Notes: a model not told the origin generated them from the letters alone. Positions 50,365 through 60,589 are shown, counted from the first letter of the stretch. The stretch is 64,000 nucleotides of DNA from Acidobacteriota bacterium (GCA_003165315.1 PLSX01000231.1:24038-88037), one strand, 5' to 3'. Numbers and translations are program-made.

Positions 50365-50919
50365 CGATCCTCCAGCCCGCTGCCGGCCGCCATTTGGCCT
50401 GCGTCAGGTTGATAACAGTGATTCCAAGCATACAATTCCGGAAATGCTACCGGACAGCGGAACACCTCCAATGGATTCATCGGCGGGTCCCGCTATCCAC
50501 TTTACTATGGGGTGCGAATGGGGCTAATGAGAAGGGACCAATAATGCCTTCCGACCTTGCTCGCGCTACCCGGCGAAAAAACCGCCTTATTGGACGGCCC
50601 AAACAACTTGACGGCCGTCAAATTCACCATCGCCGCTTATTAAACGCTGGTGGACCCTTTGTGTCAAGCCTTCATCGTTCTGCTGGTACGAAAGTGCAGT
50701 CGCGGTGAAGAAGAGCCAGGAGTCGAGTTTGGCATGAAATTGGCACTGCCAGTTCCCAACAAGCGTCGGCAGCAGTTGGACGCACCTCTCCGGACGCGTA
50801 TAATGGCTCAAAGCCTAACCTTTGGTGCGGGTTGCATGTTGACGTCAAAGGAAAGAGTGCCGTTTTCGCCCATGGGAGACGGAAACATCAACGGTTAACC
50901 TTTGCCAGGAGAGTGCGGT

Positions 50920-53220
50920 ATGGTCGTCTTCTGTAAACGCTGCGGCACCCCGGTAAAGCTCGATAACGCACGGTTGGCAGACCTGGCATACGAGCCCAAG
51001 TGCCAGCAATGCAAAAGACCGGTGGCAATGGAGACGGTGCGGCCAGGCACACGCAGCTCCGGCCCTGCTCGCGGGGCCGCGGCAATGCCCGCGGGATCAC
51101 CCATAGTGGGAAAGACAGACAGCGTTGCGGCACGTGCTGCGGAGGAGCGGGCGCAGGCTCTCGACAAAACCCACTACTTGCAGAAGATCCGCCTGTTCAG
51201 CGGCCTTCCCTACGAAGAGTGCATGCTGATCGAAAGCCGATTGCGCCCCTGGGAATTTGCCCCGCAGCAAACCATTGTCAAAGAAGGCGGACCTGGCGAC
51301 GCCATGTTTTTCATCACGGCCGGCAGGGTGGAAGTCCGCAAAAAAGACCCTAATACCGGCATCGACTTTCTGCTCAGCGAATTGAGAACAGGCATGTCTT
51401 TCGGGGAGATGGCGCTGCTGACGGGAAAACCGCGTGTGGCGACCGTGGTGGCAGTGGAGCCGACTACCTGCTCGGTGCTGGAGCAGGCCACCTTTGACGA
51501 AGTGCTGCTGACAAGTTCCAAAGTGGCTCTTTCCATGAGCCGCGTGCTTGCCGAACGTCTTGAGGACGCCTATCAGCAAACAGGAATTGAATACCTCAAT
51601 CTCGCCAAGCTGCAATTTGATCCGCGGGTGATCAGACTCCTGCCGAGTCAGATGATACAGCAGCACCGCATCCTACCCATTGCGTTTTCCAACAACCGAC
51701 TGACGCTGGCGATGGTGAACCCTAACAACCTTGCAGCGCTCGATGACGTGCATCGTATCATCAAAGGAGTGATTATCGAGCCGGCAGTCACCTCGGAAGA
51801 CGACTTTAAGCGCTTCATGAGCACTAGCTATGCTGAACTCGTGCGCAAGGGAGAGGAAAGTGAAGCGCGCGATCAGACCTCGACGGCAGCCAGGAGCAAC
51901 TCAGCGGTTAAGATCCTGGAAAACGAATCGCAGACCATGCGGTCAGATTCGACGGAGAGTATCCTAAAATCCTTGCAATCCGATGCGCAGAAGTCCCTGG
52001 AAGTGGTGCAGGGATCCCAATCGCCTGAAAGCGTCACTGACCTCTCTCCCACTGCTGACGACGAGCCCGTAATCCGCTTGGCGAACAAGATTCTGGCGCT
52101 GGCCATCAAGAAGGGCGCCAGCGATATTCACGTCGAGCCGCAGGAAGAAGATCTCACCATCCGCTTCCGCATTGACGGCGCACTGCAAGTGGTCCAGGTG
52201 CTGCCCAAAGGCGTCCAAATGGGATTGATCTCCCGCCTTAAGATGATTGCCAGGCTCGACACCGAAGAAAAGCGGCTTCCACAGGACGGCCGATTCAGCG
52301 TAAGGCTGGAAGATCGCCCCATTGACTTTCGTGTCTCCACTATTCCTTCCAAATGGGGCGAAAAGATCTGCCTCCGCATTCTCGACAAATCAAGCACCCT
52401 GCTGGGGCTCGACAAACTCATCCTGCATCCGGAAGTGCTGGAAGTGGTACGCGAGATGATTGCGCAACCTTACGGCGCCACTTACGTAACGGGGCCGGCG
52501 GGCGCGGGAAAGACCACCACACTTTATAGCGCCCTGGCGGAGCTCAATGATCCCGACGTCAATATCTCAACGGCAGAGGACCCTATTGAGTACGACCTGC
52601 CCCGCGTCAATCAGGTGCAAGCGCAGAAAGACATTGGTCTCGACTTAGCCTCCATTCTGCGCTCCTTTCTGCTTCAGGATCCTGACGTCATCCTGGTGGG
52701 CGAAACCCGCGACAAGGAAACCGCCAACCTTATCGTAGAGACCGCGCTGACCGGCCATCTGGTGTTCACCACCCTTCGAACCATCGATGCCGCCAGTGTC
52801 TTTGCCCGCCTGGAGGAAATGAAGATTGACCCCTTTCTGATGTCCAGTTCCACCCTCGGCATCATCGCCCAGCGCCTGGCGCGCCGTTTGTGCCAAGCCT
52901 GCAAGGAAAGTTATACTCCGGATGATATTTCGCTCAAATATCTGGGTCTTGACCCCGGGCGGCAATTCACCTTCTACCGCAATCTTGGGTGCGACCAGTG
53001 TTCGGGGACGGGTTATCGCGGGCGCGTGGGTGTGTACGAAGTTCTGCGTATGAATCCTGACTTGCGAAGGCTGGTGGCGGCCGGAGGCACTTCCGACGCA
53101 ATCTCCGTCCTGGCAATTAACAATGGAATGAAAACGCTGAAGGATTATTCCGTCTGGCTGCTCGAAAGCGGTTGGACCACGATGGATGAAGTTCTGCACG
53201 TCATCTCCGTGCAGGAGTAA
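50920..53220 (+). CDS. PilB/GspE-type secretion ATPase with N-terminal Zn-ribbon and cNMP-binding domain
   Basis: ORF 50902-53220; MVVFCKRCGTPVKL..CQQCKRP; EGGPGDAMFFITAGRVEVRKK..GMSFGEMALLTGKPRVATVVA; GPAGAGKTTTLYSALAELNDPDVNISTAEDPIEYDLPRVNQVQ; CQACKE..CDQCSGTGYRGRVGVYEVL. Confidence 0.93.
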   Translation: MVVFCKRCGTPVKLDNARLADLAYEPKCQQCKRPVAMETVRPGTRSSGPARGAAAMPAGSPIVGKTDSVAARAAEERAQALDKTHYLQKIRLFSGLPYEECMLIESRLRPWEFAPQQTIVKEGGPGDAMFFITAGRVEVRKKDPNTGIDFLLSELRTGMSFGEMALLTGKPRVATVVAVEPTTCSVLEQATFDEVLLTSSKVALSMSRVLAERLEDAYQQTGIEYLNLAKLQFDPRVIRLLPSQMIQQHRILPIAFSNNRLTLAMVNPNNLAALDDVHRIIKGVIIEPAVTSEDDFKRFMSTSYAELVRKGEESEARDQTSTAARSNSAVKILENESQTMRSDSTESILKSLQSDAQKSLEVVQGSQSPESVTDLSPTADDEPVIRLANKILALAIKKGASDIHVEPQEEDLTIRFRIDGALQVVQVLPKGVQMGLISRLKMIARLDTEEKRLPQDGRFSVRLEDRPIDFRVSTIPSKWGEKICLRILDKSSTLLGLDKLILHPEVLEVVREMIAQPYGATYVTGPAGAGKTTTLYSALAELNDPDVNISTAEDPIEYDLPRVNQVQAQKDIGLDLASILRSFLLQDPDVILVGETRDKETANLIVETALTGHLVFTTLRTIDAASVFARLEEMKIDPFLMSSSTLGIIAQRLARRLCQACKESYTPDDISLKYLGLDPGRQFTFYRNLGCDQCSGTGYRGRVGVYEVLRMNPDLRRLVAAGGTSDAISVLAINNGMKTLKDYSVWLLESGWTTMDEVLHVISVQE

Positions 53221-53281
53221 ACTCTGACCTTTCAGCCCGTGTCTAATATCCGGACTAAAAGCTGGTGGCTGATCGCTTTAT

Positions 53282-54221
53282 GGCTTGCTTTCTCGGAATC
53301 GATGGCGGTGGCACGCGCACTACAGCGTGGCTGGCAGATGGTGACGGCAACCCATTGGGGTGCGCCGAAGCAGGGCCATCCAATCCCATTAAAGTGGGCT
53401 TTCGGGTGGCTGAACGGGAATTGCTGAAAGCCTTTCACGCCTGTTTGCGTGAGGCAGGATTCCCGATGGCCGTAGCGCGCAAGGCGCATCCACCTTTGTT
53501 GGAAGCAGTCGGCGCAGGCATCTCAGGAATCGACCGCCGGGCCGCACACCGCACACTCATCAAATGGATGCGACAGCATATTCCCGCCCGCCGCCATCTG
53601 CTAACCACTGATGCAGCCATTGCCCTTGCGGCGGCAGTACGGGACGCTCCTGGTATCATTGTCATTGCCGGAACGGGTTCCATTGCCTTCGCGCGCGATG
53701 AGCAAGGCAAATTGATGCGCGCCGGGGGCTGGGGAATTCCCTTTGACGATGGCGGCTCGGGCTACGACGTGGGCCGCAAGGCGGTGGCGGCCGCGATCCA
53801 AGCTTCCGACGGACGCGGGCCGAACACTTTGCTGCAAGAAAGAATTTGCCGTCATCTTCGCCTACGTATCATCACCGACGTCGTTACAGCGCAACTTGAA
53901 CAACAGGAAGTGGCAGCGCTCTTTCCGCTGGTGATGGAGGCGGCCCGCGAAGGCGACCTGGTGGCGCGCCATCTTTGCGACGACGCGGGACGCGACCTTG
54001 CTGAACTTGCCGTTGCATTGCTCAAGCGGGCGGGCTGGACACGCAGCATGACACATGTGGTGACCTCCGGCGGGGTGTTCAAGTCGAGCAAGCTGATCCG
54101 CGATTCGTTTATACGCCACCTTCGCCGCTTCGCTCCGCAAGCGCGCGTGGAAATGCTTGAACACTCACCCGTGCAAGGCGCGCTTTGGCTCGCCCGCCAT
54201 TTGGGCAAGAAGAAATCCTGA
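53282..54221 (+). CDS. BadF/BadG/BcrA/BcrD-type ATPase (N-acetylglucosamine kinase-like)
   Basis: ORF 53265-54221; FLGIDGGGTRTTAWLADGDGNPLG, GIIVIAGTGSIAFARDEQG..GGWGIPFDDGGSGYDVGRKAV; exact start uncertain. Confidence 0.9.
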
Positions 54222-54249
54222 GGAAAGAACCAACGGAAGGAAATAAAAC

Positions 54250-54714
54250 ATGTCCCTGAAACACCCACTAGTAAATGCTCTGATCTTTGCGGTATTCGCC
54301 AGCATCGTGGTCATGGCCGCAGAAAACCAACACGCGATAACGCCCTCTGACTTGATATCTCCAGCACAACTGAACAGCCAACTGGCTGTGGTGAAATCGG
54401 GAAACATCGTACTGATCCATGTTGGCTTCCGCACGATGTACGAGATGGCACACATCCCCGGATCAAAATACGTCGGGGCTGCTTCCCAAGCGGATGGGCT
54501 TGCGGCCTTGCAGAAGCTCGTTGCCAAGCTTCCCCGCAATCAGCAGATCGTCATCTATTGCGGTTGCTGCCCGTGGAGCCATTGCCCCAACATCCGTCCC
54601 GCACTTCAAACGCTGAAGGAGATGGGATTCACCAATCTCAAAGCCCTCGACATTCCTCAACGTTTTGGCGACGACTGGACGGCGAAGGGGTATCCCGTTG
54701 TCGATGGCGATTGA
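54250..54714 (+). CDS. Rhodanese-like domain protein, exported
   Basis: 154 aa; VLIHVGFRTMYEMAHIPGSKYVG..IVIYCGCCPWSHCPNIRPALQTLKEMGFTNLKAL. Confidence 0.85.
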   Translation: MSLKHPLVNALIFAVFASIVVMAAENQHAITPSDLISPAQLNSQLAVVKSGNIVLIHVGFRTMYEMAHIPGSKYVGAASQADGLAALQKLVAKLPRNQQIVIYCGCCPWSHCPNIRPALQTLKEMGFTNLKALDIPQRFGDDWTAKGYPVVDGD

Positions 54715-54865
54715 GACAATTTTGGATTTTGGATTTGCGATTTTGGATTGGGGCATCGAGCACTGGCCATTGACGAGTGCGGATTACCGTTATTCAACCG
54801 TTACAAACCGGAGACCTGTCGCTCAGGCCGCCCTAAGATTACGCTGTTCCTTAATCCAAAATCGC
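54715..54865. repeat. GGATTTTGGATTT-dialect inverted words between convergent genes
   Basis: ttttggattttggatttgcgattttggatt; gcgattttggatt (54737-54749) and its exact reverse complement aatccaaaatcgc (54853-54865). Confidence 0.85.
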
Positions 54866-54866
54866 C

Positions 54867-57287
54867 TTACGCCATGACCTTCTCATACTTGCAGGTTTCG
54901 ACGATGCAGTGGCGGGTAGTCTCGCCGCTCTTCTTGTCAAACTTATCCGCCAGGATGGGCGAACCGCAATTAGGGCAGGGTTCAGCAATGGGCTTATCCC
55001 ATGAAGTGAATTTGCAGTCAGGGTAGCGGCTGCAACCGTAAAACGTCTTCTTAAATCGCGTGCGGCGCACCACCAGTTCACCCGAGCAGCCTTTTTCCGG
55101 ACAGGGAATTCCCAGCGTTTCGCGCTTCACGTATTTGCAGGTGGGGTAATTGCTGCACGCAGTGAATTGCCCAAAGCGGCCATGCTTGATCACCAGATTA
55201 TTACCGCAGTCGGGACACTTGTCCTCCAGCGGTTGGTCGCCCACGGCCGTGGCAAGACCTTCCTTCATAATAATCTTCTTGGTGCTTTTACATTCCGGAT
55301 AACCGGTGCAGGCCACAAAGTAGCCGAAGCGGCCACGCTTTACCAGCATGGGCTTGCCGCACTTCTCGCAATTTTCCGCCGCCACTTCCGGTGCCGGCGG
55401 CCCGGCGCTGGCGTACTTGGCGGCAAGGTCGGGAGGCAGATCGCTGGTGCCGTCGCATTCCGGGTAACCGGTGCAGGCCATAAATTGCCCGTTGCGGCCC
55501 AGTCGAATCACCATGGGCTTTCCGCATTTCTCACAGATGACGTCGGTGGGAATGCCTTCACCCTTGATGTCCACCATGTCGCGTTCGGCCACGCGGAGGT
55601 CCTTGGTGAATTTCGTGTAGAATTCGCCCAGCGCATCCGTCCAGGAGAGTTTACCGTCCTCGACGTCGTCCAGCTCTTCTTCCATCCGCGCCGTGTAAGC
55701 GACATCAAAAATATCGCTGAAGTTTTTCACCAGCATGTCGTTCACCAGCATGCCGAGTTCGGTGGGGTAGAACCGTCCCTGGTTCTTCTCCACATACTCC
55801 CGGTTCTGGATGACGGAAAGGATGCTGGCGTAAGTGGAAGGCCGTCCGATGCCCTTCTCTTCCAACATCTTCACCAGGGTCGCTTCGTTAAAGCGCGGCG
55901 GCGGCTCGGTAAAGTGCTGTTCCGGCAGAAGCTTGTGCAGAGTCAAGGGCTCGCCCTCGGTCACTTGTGGAAGACGGAGTTTCAGCTCCTCGTCCTCTTC
56001 CATCTCGGCTTTTTCGTCCTTGCCCTCTTCGTAAACTTTACGGAAGCCGCTGAATTTCTCCACGGAGCCGGTGGCGCGCAGGGTGTAATCACCCGCCGCG
56101 ATATCAATGGTCGTCTGGTCAAATACCGCAGGAGTCATTTGCGATGCCACAAAGCGCTGCCAGATTAGCTTGTAGAGCTTCAGTTCATCAGGACCCAAAA
56201 CCTTGCGCAGAGAGTCGGGAGTCCGCAAAACATCCGTAGGCCGGATGGCTTCGTGCGCATCCTGTGCACCCTTTTTGCTGCGGTAATGGATGGCTTCCGC
56301 AGGCAGATAATCGTTTCCGTATGTCTTCTGGATATACTCGCGGGCGGCGGTTAGGGCGCCTTCGGAGACCCGAGTGGAATCCGTACGCATATAAGTAATG
56401 AGTCCGACGGCGCCTTCAGCTCCAATCTCAATGCCCTCATAGAGATGCTGCGCCACCATCATGGTCTTCTTGGCCCAGAAGCGTAATTTGCGCGAAGCTT
56501 CCTGCTGGAGCTTGCTGGTGATGAACGGCGGCACGGGGAATTTACGCTTCTCTTTGGTGGTAACCGACTGCACGACGAGGTTGGAAGCCTTAATGGCGGC
56601 CGTCACCATGTCTGCCGTCGACTGGTCAGGAATTTCAATGTCTTTGCCCAGGTACTTGGCCAGACGTGCTTCAAACACGGGAGGCTTTTTGCCTTCCACG
56701 TTGGCAGTGATGGTCCAGTATTCGTGCTTCTGGAAGGCCTGGATCTCCCGCTCGCGCTCCACAATCAGACGCAGGGCCACGGTTTGCACGCGTCCGGCGG
56801 AAATACCGCGCCGGACTTTATCCCAAAGCAACGGACTGACCTGATAGCCCACCAGGCGGTCAAGAATGCGGCGCGCCTGTTGCGCATCCACAAGGTGCGC
56901 ATCGATCTCGCGCGGGTGCTCAAAGGCCTCGCGCACGGCGTCGCGGGTGATTTCGTTAAAGAGCACGCGATAGAACTTGGTCTTGCTGGAGTTCAGCAGT
57001 TCGTGTAGGTGCTGGCAGATCGCCTCACCTTCACGATCAGGGTCAGCAGCCAGGTAGATGGCGTCGGCCTTTTTCGCTGCCGACTTCAATTCGGTAATGA
57101 CTTCCTTGCGCGAGGGAATGTTGATGTATGTCGGCCGGAAGCCGTGTTCGACATCGACCCCCAGCTCCTTCTTGGGAAGATCCATGATGTGTCCCATGGA
57201 CGCCTTCACCAGAAAGTCCGATCCGAGATATTTATTAATAGTCTTCGCCTTGGCAGGCGACTCCACGATAACCAGCGATTTACCCAT
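54867..57287 (-). CDS. topA: DNA topoisomerase I
   Basis: 806 aa; MGKSLVIVESPAKAKTINKYLG, DPDREGEAI, RTDSTRVS, DAHEAIRPT, plus four C-terminal zinc-ribbon repeats. Confidence 0.98.
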   Translation of the reverse strand: MGKSLVIVESPAKAKTINKYLGSDFLVKASMGHIMDLPKKELGVDVEHGFRPTYINIPSRKEVITELKSAAKKADAIYLAADPDREGEAICQHLHELLNSSKTKFYRVLFNEITRDAVREAFEHPREIDAHLVDAQQARRILDRLVGYQVSPLLWDKVRRGISAGRVQTVALRLIVEREREIQAFQKHEYWTITANVEGKKPPVFEARLAKYLGKDIEIPDQSTADMVTAAIKASNLVVQSVTTKEKRKFPVPPFITSKLQQEASRKLRFWAKKTMMVAQHLYEGIEIGAEGAVGLITYMRTDSTRVSEGALTAAREYIQKTYGNDYLPAEAIHYRSKKGAQDAHEAIRPTDVLRTPDSLRKVLGPDELKLYKLIWQRFVASQMTPAVFDQTTIDIAAGDYTLRATGSVEKFSGFRKVYEEGKDEKAEMEEDEELKLRLPQVTEGEPLTLHKLLPEQHFTEPPPRFNEATLVKMLEEKGIGRPSTYASILSVIQNREYVEKNQGRFYPTELGMLVNDMLVKNFSDIFDVAYTARMEEELDDVEDGKLSWTDALGEFYTKFTKDLRVAERDMVDIKGEGIPTDVICEKCGKPMVIRLGRNGQFMACTGYPECDGTSDLPPDLAAKYASAGPPAPEVAAENCEKCGKPMLVKRGRFGYFVACTGYPECKSTKKIIMKEGLATAVGDQPLEDKCPDCGNNLVIKHGRFGQFTACSNYPTCKYVKRETLGIPCPEKGCSGELVVRRTRFKKTFYGCSRYPDCKFTSWDKPIAEPCPNCGSPILADKFDKKSGETTRHCIVETCKYEKVMA

Positions 57288-57433
57288 AAGTCCGTATGAA
57301 AAGCATCCAGCTACCGATTTCCAGCTATCAGCTTCGATCCTTTCGAGGAGGCAATCTCAATTCCTATCCATGTCACGCTGTATCCTTGATAGCGTGAATT
57401 TGATTCCATAACTTGTCACGTTGATTCCCTGCC

Positions 57434-58567
57434 CTACAGTTTACGGATAAAATTCTTTCCCGGCAACTGCCGGATCAATCCGTTCATCTCCAATGCGAGC
57501 AGTGCGGCCAAAACTTTCGGGTGCGCAATCTTCGCTGCGCCCACAATATCATCCACAAAGGATGTCTGATCGGCCCGTAAAGTTTCAAACACCGCCTTCT
57601 GGTCCGGCGTAAGCGATGCCTCAAATAGTGTGGCCGATTGCGCCCCTATGGGTTCTCCTTCTGACGCCTCAAGGGGCGGCAAAAGTTGCATGCGAACTTC
57701 GGCAGGGAATTCCTCAATCACGTCCATCCACTGGTCCACCAGCTTCGCCCCCTGTTTTATTAGATGATTGGGACCGAAGCTTTGGGCGGAAGTTATATTT
57801 CCCGGCACAGCAAAGACTTCGCGGTTCTGTTCCAACGCCAGGCGGGCGGTAATCAGCGAGCCGCTATATTCCGCCGCTTCCACCACTACCACTCCGAGCG
57901 AAAGTCCGCTGATAATACGATTGCGGATGGGAAAGTTTTCCGGGGTTGGCCCGGTGCCCAGGGGAAATTCGGAAATCACGGCTCCGGACTTGGCAACCTC
58001 ATCCGCCAGCTTCTTATTCTCGCGCGGGTACATCACATCAATGCCGGAACCCATGACAGCTACGGTTTTGCCCTTGGCCTCCAGCGCTCCCCGGTGCGAG
58101 GCGGAATCCACTCCACGGGCAAGTCCACTCACCACCACCAGTTGCCGCTGAGCCAAATCGTGCGCCAGCCGATGCGCTACGGAACTGCCATAAGCGCTGG
58201 GCCGCCGCGAACCCACCACCGCCACGGCATACTGCGAGAGGACTTTGACGTCCCCGCGCACGTAAAGCAACAGCGGCGCGTCCGGGATCTGCTTCAGCAG
58301 CGGAGGATATTCCTCGCTGTCGTAGACAATCAGCTCACAATCGGCTTTGTAGATCTCCTGGATTTCTCTTTCAGCCTCTTTTAGAGCCGCTTGAGCAAAA
58401 ATTGCCTGAGCCACTCGGGCCGGAACGCCACAACTCTCCAGTTCAGTGAGCGACGCCATGTAGGCGGCTTGGGGCGAGCCAAAATGCTCAATGAGCTTGT
58501 GACAACCGCGAACTCCCAGCCCCTCAATTCGCGTAAGTGCCAGCCAGAATGGTGTAGTCTCCGTCAT
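57434..58567 (-). CDS. dprA: DNA-processing protein DprA
   Basis: 377 aa; VAVVGSRRPSAYGSSVAHRLAHDLAQRQLVVVSGLARGVDSASHRGALEAKGKTVAVMGSGIDVMYPRENKKL; C-terminal winged-helix-like. Confidence 0.97.
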   Translation of the reverse strand: MTETTPFWLALTRIEGLGVRGCHKLIEHFGSPQAAYMASLTELESCGVPARVAQAIFAQAALKEAEREIQEIYKADCELIVYDSEEYPPLLKQIPDAPLLLYVRGDVKVLSQYAVAVVGSRRPSAYGSSVAHRLAHDLAQRQLVVVSGLARGVDSASHRGALEAKGKTVAVMGSGIDVMYPRENKKLADEVAKSGAVISEFPLGTGPTPENFPIRNRIISGLSLGVVVVEAAEYSGSLITARLALEQNREVFAVPGNITSAQSFGPNHLIKQGAKLVDQWMDVIEEFPAEVRMQLLPPLEASEGEPIGAQSATLFEASLTPDQKAVFETLRADQTSFVDDIVGAAKIAHPKVLAALLALEMNGLIRQLPGKNFIRKL

Positions 58568-58838
58568 TTCGCTTCCTTTGGAAGAATCACTTCAAGAAGT
58601 TCAACCGCAGGTTCATTCCTTCCGAAACCAAGTTGCGGCCGGGTGGGGCATTATATGGCTACCCGAACGCCCGGGCTCATTTATTCGTAGCCCCATGACA
58701 TAATGACCCAGCATGCTTCGCCATGACGCTCGTAACCTCTGCGATCCCGAATCGGGCGGGGGCTGATTGAATGCCCCAGATGCAAAAGTGGGAAGCGATA
58801 ATTTGAGAATTTATAGGTCGCGGCGCCCAACTTTCTCT

Positions 58839-59110
58839 CTTCTTTTCAAACACATATTGGGTTCCAATCGATAAGCGCCTTATTTTTCAGCTGTTTATTG
58901 GGTTATCCCAAAACGGAGAAATTTCGGTCTTTTATTTTCATCAACTTATCGGGTTATCCCTTCATTTTGCCTTCTGCTTCTCTCCTCTTTGATAGCCTAT
59001 AATTTGGATAGATAACCGGCTTGATTTCAATACTTTGGCTTTTATGGCAGCCATCTCAGTTCCAAAAAGTTCTCGCCAAGTTACTGTATTTTCAACAACA
59101 TCATGGGTTC
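58839..59110 (-). repeat. Second cluster of the ~24-bp dyad element, opposite orientation
   Basis: cttcttttcaaacacatattgggtt (58839), ccttatttttcagctgtttattgggttatccc (58878), tcttttattttcatcaacttatcgggttatccc (58928), tactgtattttcaacaacatcatgggttc (59082). Confidence 0.75.
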
Positions 59111-59574
59111 GCAGGTTTCCTTCAGGGCTTCACCCGCGCTGGTTGAAGGGAAATGAGCCGGCACTGCCAAGGTACAAAGGCATCCAGTTCATATCTCTCC
59201 GGCTTCGATAGTGAGCTTTGACAATTGAGGCCAGGAACCATGCCCATCCCTACCCCACCCTTCCTCCCAGATTCTTCCTCCCGGTATCTTTTTCTCTCGT
59301 GGTGGGAAGGTCCCGGAAGAGCGAGGAGCCGACAGGACGCCATATTACATATTAATATTAACCTATCTTGCAACAATGTCAAGATTTTTCCGGGCTTACT
59401 CCTCGCAAATTACGGGGAAAGCAACCAGGCATATGGTTCCAGTGGAATCGCCCAGCCCAAATCCAGCCAAAATGTCGATTTGTGACCCAGTTTTCCCTTC
59501 GTTTGCGCTATCTCGTTAGGAGGAACAAATCGAGTTCGCAATCTTCGAAAAAACCACTGACCAGGAGGTATTCC

Positions 59575-60171
59575 ATGCGTAACATGGTTTTCAGCAGCGT
59601 CACGGCGTTTTGCCCCAGTGGAGCTTGCAGGTTACTCGCAAGCTTTCTGTTTGCGTTCATTGCAATGGCCTTTCTCTTCACCGGGTCCATCTCCGTTGCA
59701 CAGGACTCCAAGACACCCGCCGTACTGCCCGCGCCATCCAGCGGCAAAGCCATCGTTTGTATCTACCGCACGTACAGATTTACCGGCTCGTCCTCACACG
59801 ACGAGCTTTATATCAACGGCACCCACCTCGCCAAACTCCTCAGCAGCGAATACGCATTCATGGAGGTGGCGCCGGGTACTGTGGTGATCTCCGGATTGCC
59901 CAAGGAGTACTACGGAAGCGTCGTCATGTCCGCTATGGCGGCCGCCAATCAAGCCAGGCAAAAAGAACACGAGCGAGCGCGCTTTGAGGCGGAGGCGGGC
60001 AAAACCTATTTCTACAAATGGACCGCCGGAGCCGCTGCAACCGGGATCAAGGTCACGCCTGTGGATCCCGATAAGGGAGCCAAAGAGATACTCAAACTCC
60101 ATCTCTCCAAGCCAGTTGACGACAAGGAAGAAGCGAAACCTGCCGAGCAAGGGGCCGCCCCCGCTCATTAA
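59575..60171 (+). CDS. Exported DUF2846-like protein
   Basis: ATG at 59575 with ggaggt RBS; AIVCIYRTYRFTGSSSHDELYINGTHLAKLLSSEYAFMEVAPGTVVISG..FEAEAGKTYFYKW. Confidence 0.75.
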   Translation: MRNMVFSSVTAFCPSGACRLLASFLFAFIAMAFLFTGSISVAQDSKTPAVLPAPSSGKAIVCIYRTYRFTGSSSHDELYINGTHLAKLLSSEYAFMEVAPGTVVISGLPKEYYGSVVMSAMAAANQARQKEHERARFEAEAGKTYFYKWTAGAAATGIKVTPVDPDKGAKEILKLHLSKPVDDKEEAKPAEQGAAPAH

Positions 60172-60589
60172 GCATGGTCGTAGTTTTGCAACGCGCTATG
60201 GGTGGCAAGGCGGGCCTGCACAAGCTGGGCAATGCGTGCGTCGCTTTTTGTAGCGCAGTGCCGGCAGAAGCCCGCCTCCACAGCCGCTCCCGCTGTCAAA
60301 CTAACGCGGCAAATCCCGCCGACGCATGAAGTCAACTTCTTCAGTCAAGACGCGAGTCCATCGAAGCGGACACTATGTCCGTCTGCTTGATAATTCAAAA
60401 AACATTACGTTAGGGCCATTGAAATTCTCACCCCAACGGTGAAACAATGCCGCCAGCTGATCTCCTGGCGGACTTGTCGCTGCCAGGTGAGTGCAAAAGT
60501 TTCAGGTTCCAACCCTCAACTGCCGATGGTCATTAGGAGATATAGAATTGTCAGAGCATGGATTGGATCCTGGCAGAGGTTGATACGGG

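Noticed and set aside
55167-56168. 333-aa plus-strand ORF
   Set aside because: Antisense to topA; long only because of high GC codon bias.
47829-58567. Genomic island or transposon bounded by the inverted 24-bp clusters
   Set aside because: Content is housekeeping (topA, dprA, galT, GTPase) and no integrase or transposase is present.
60451-60475. Hairpin CCGCCAG...CTGGCGG as terminator
   Set aside because: Short 7-bp stem, no U-tract; not enough for a terminator call.
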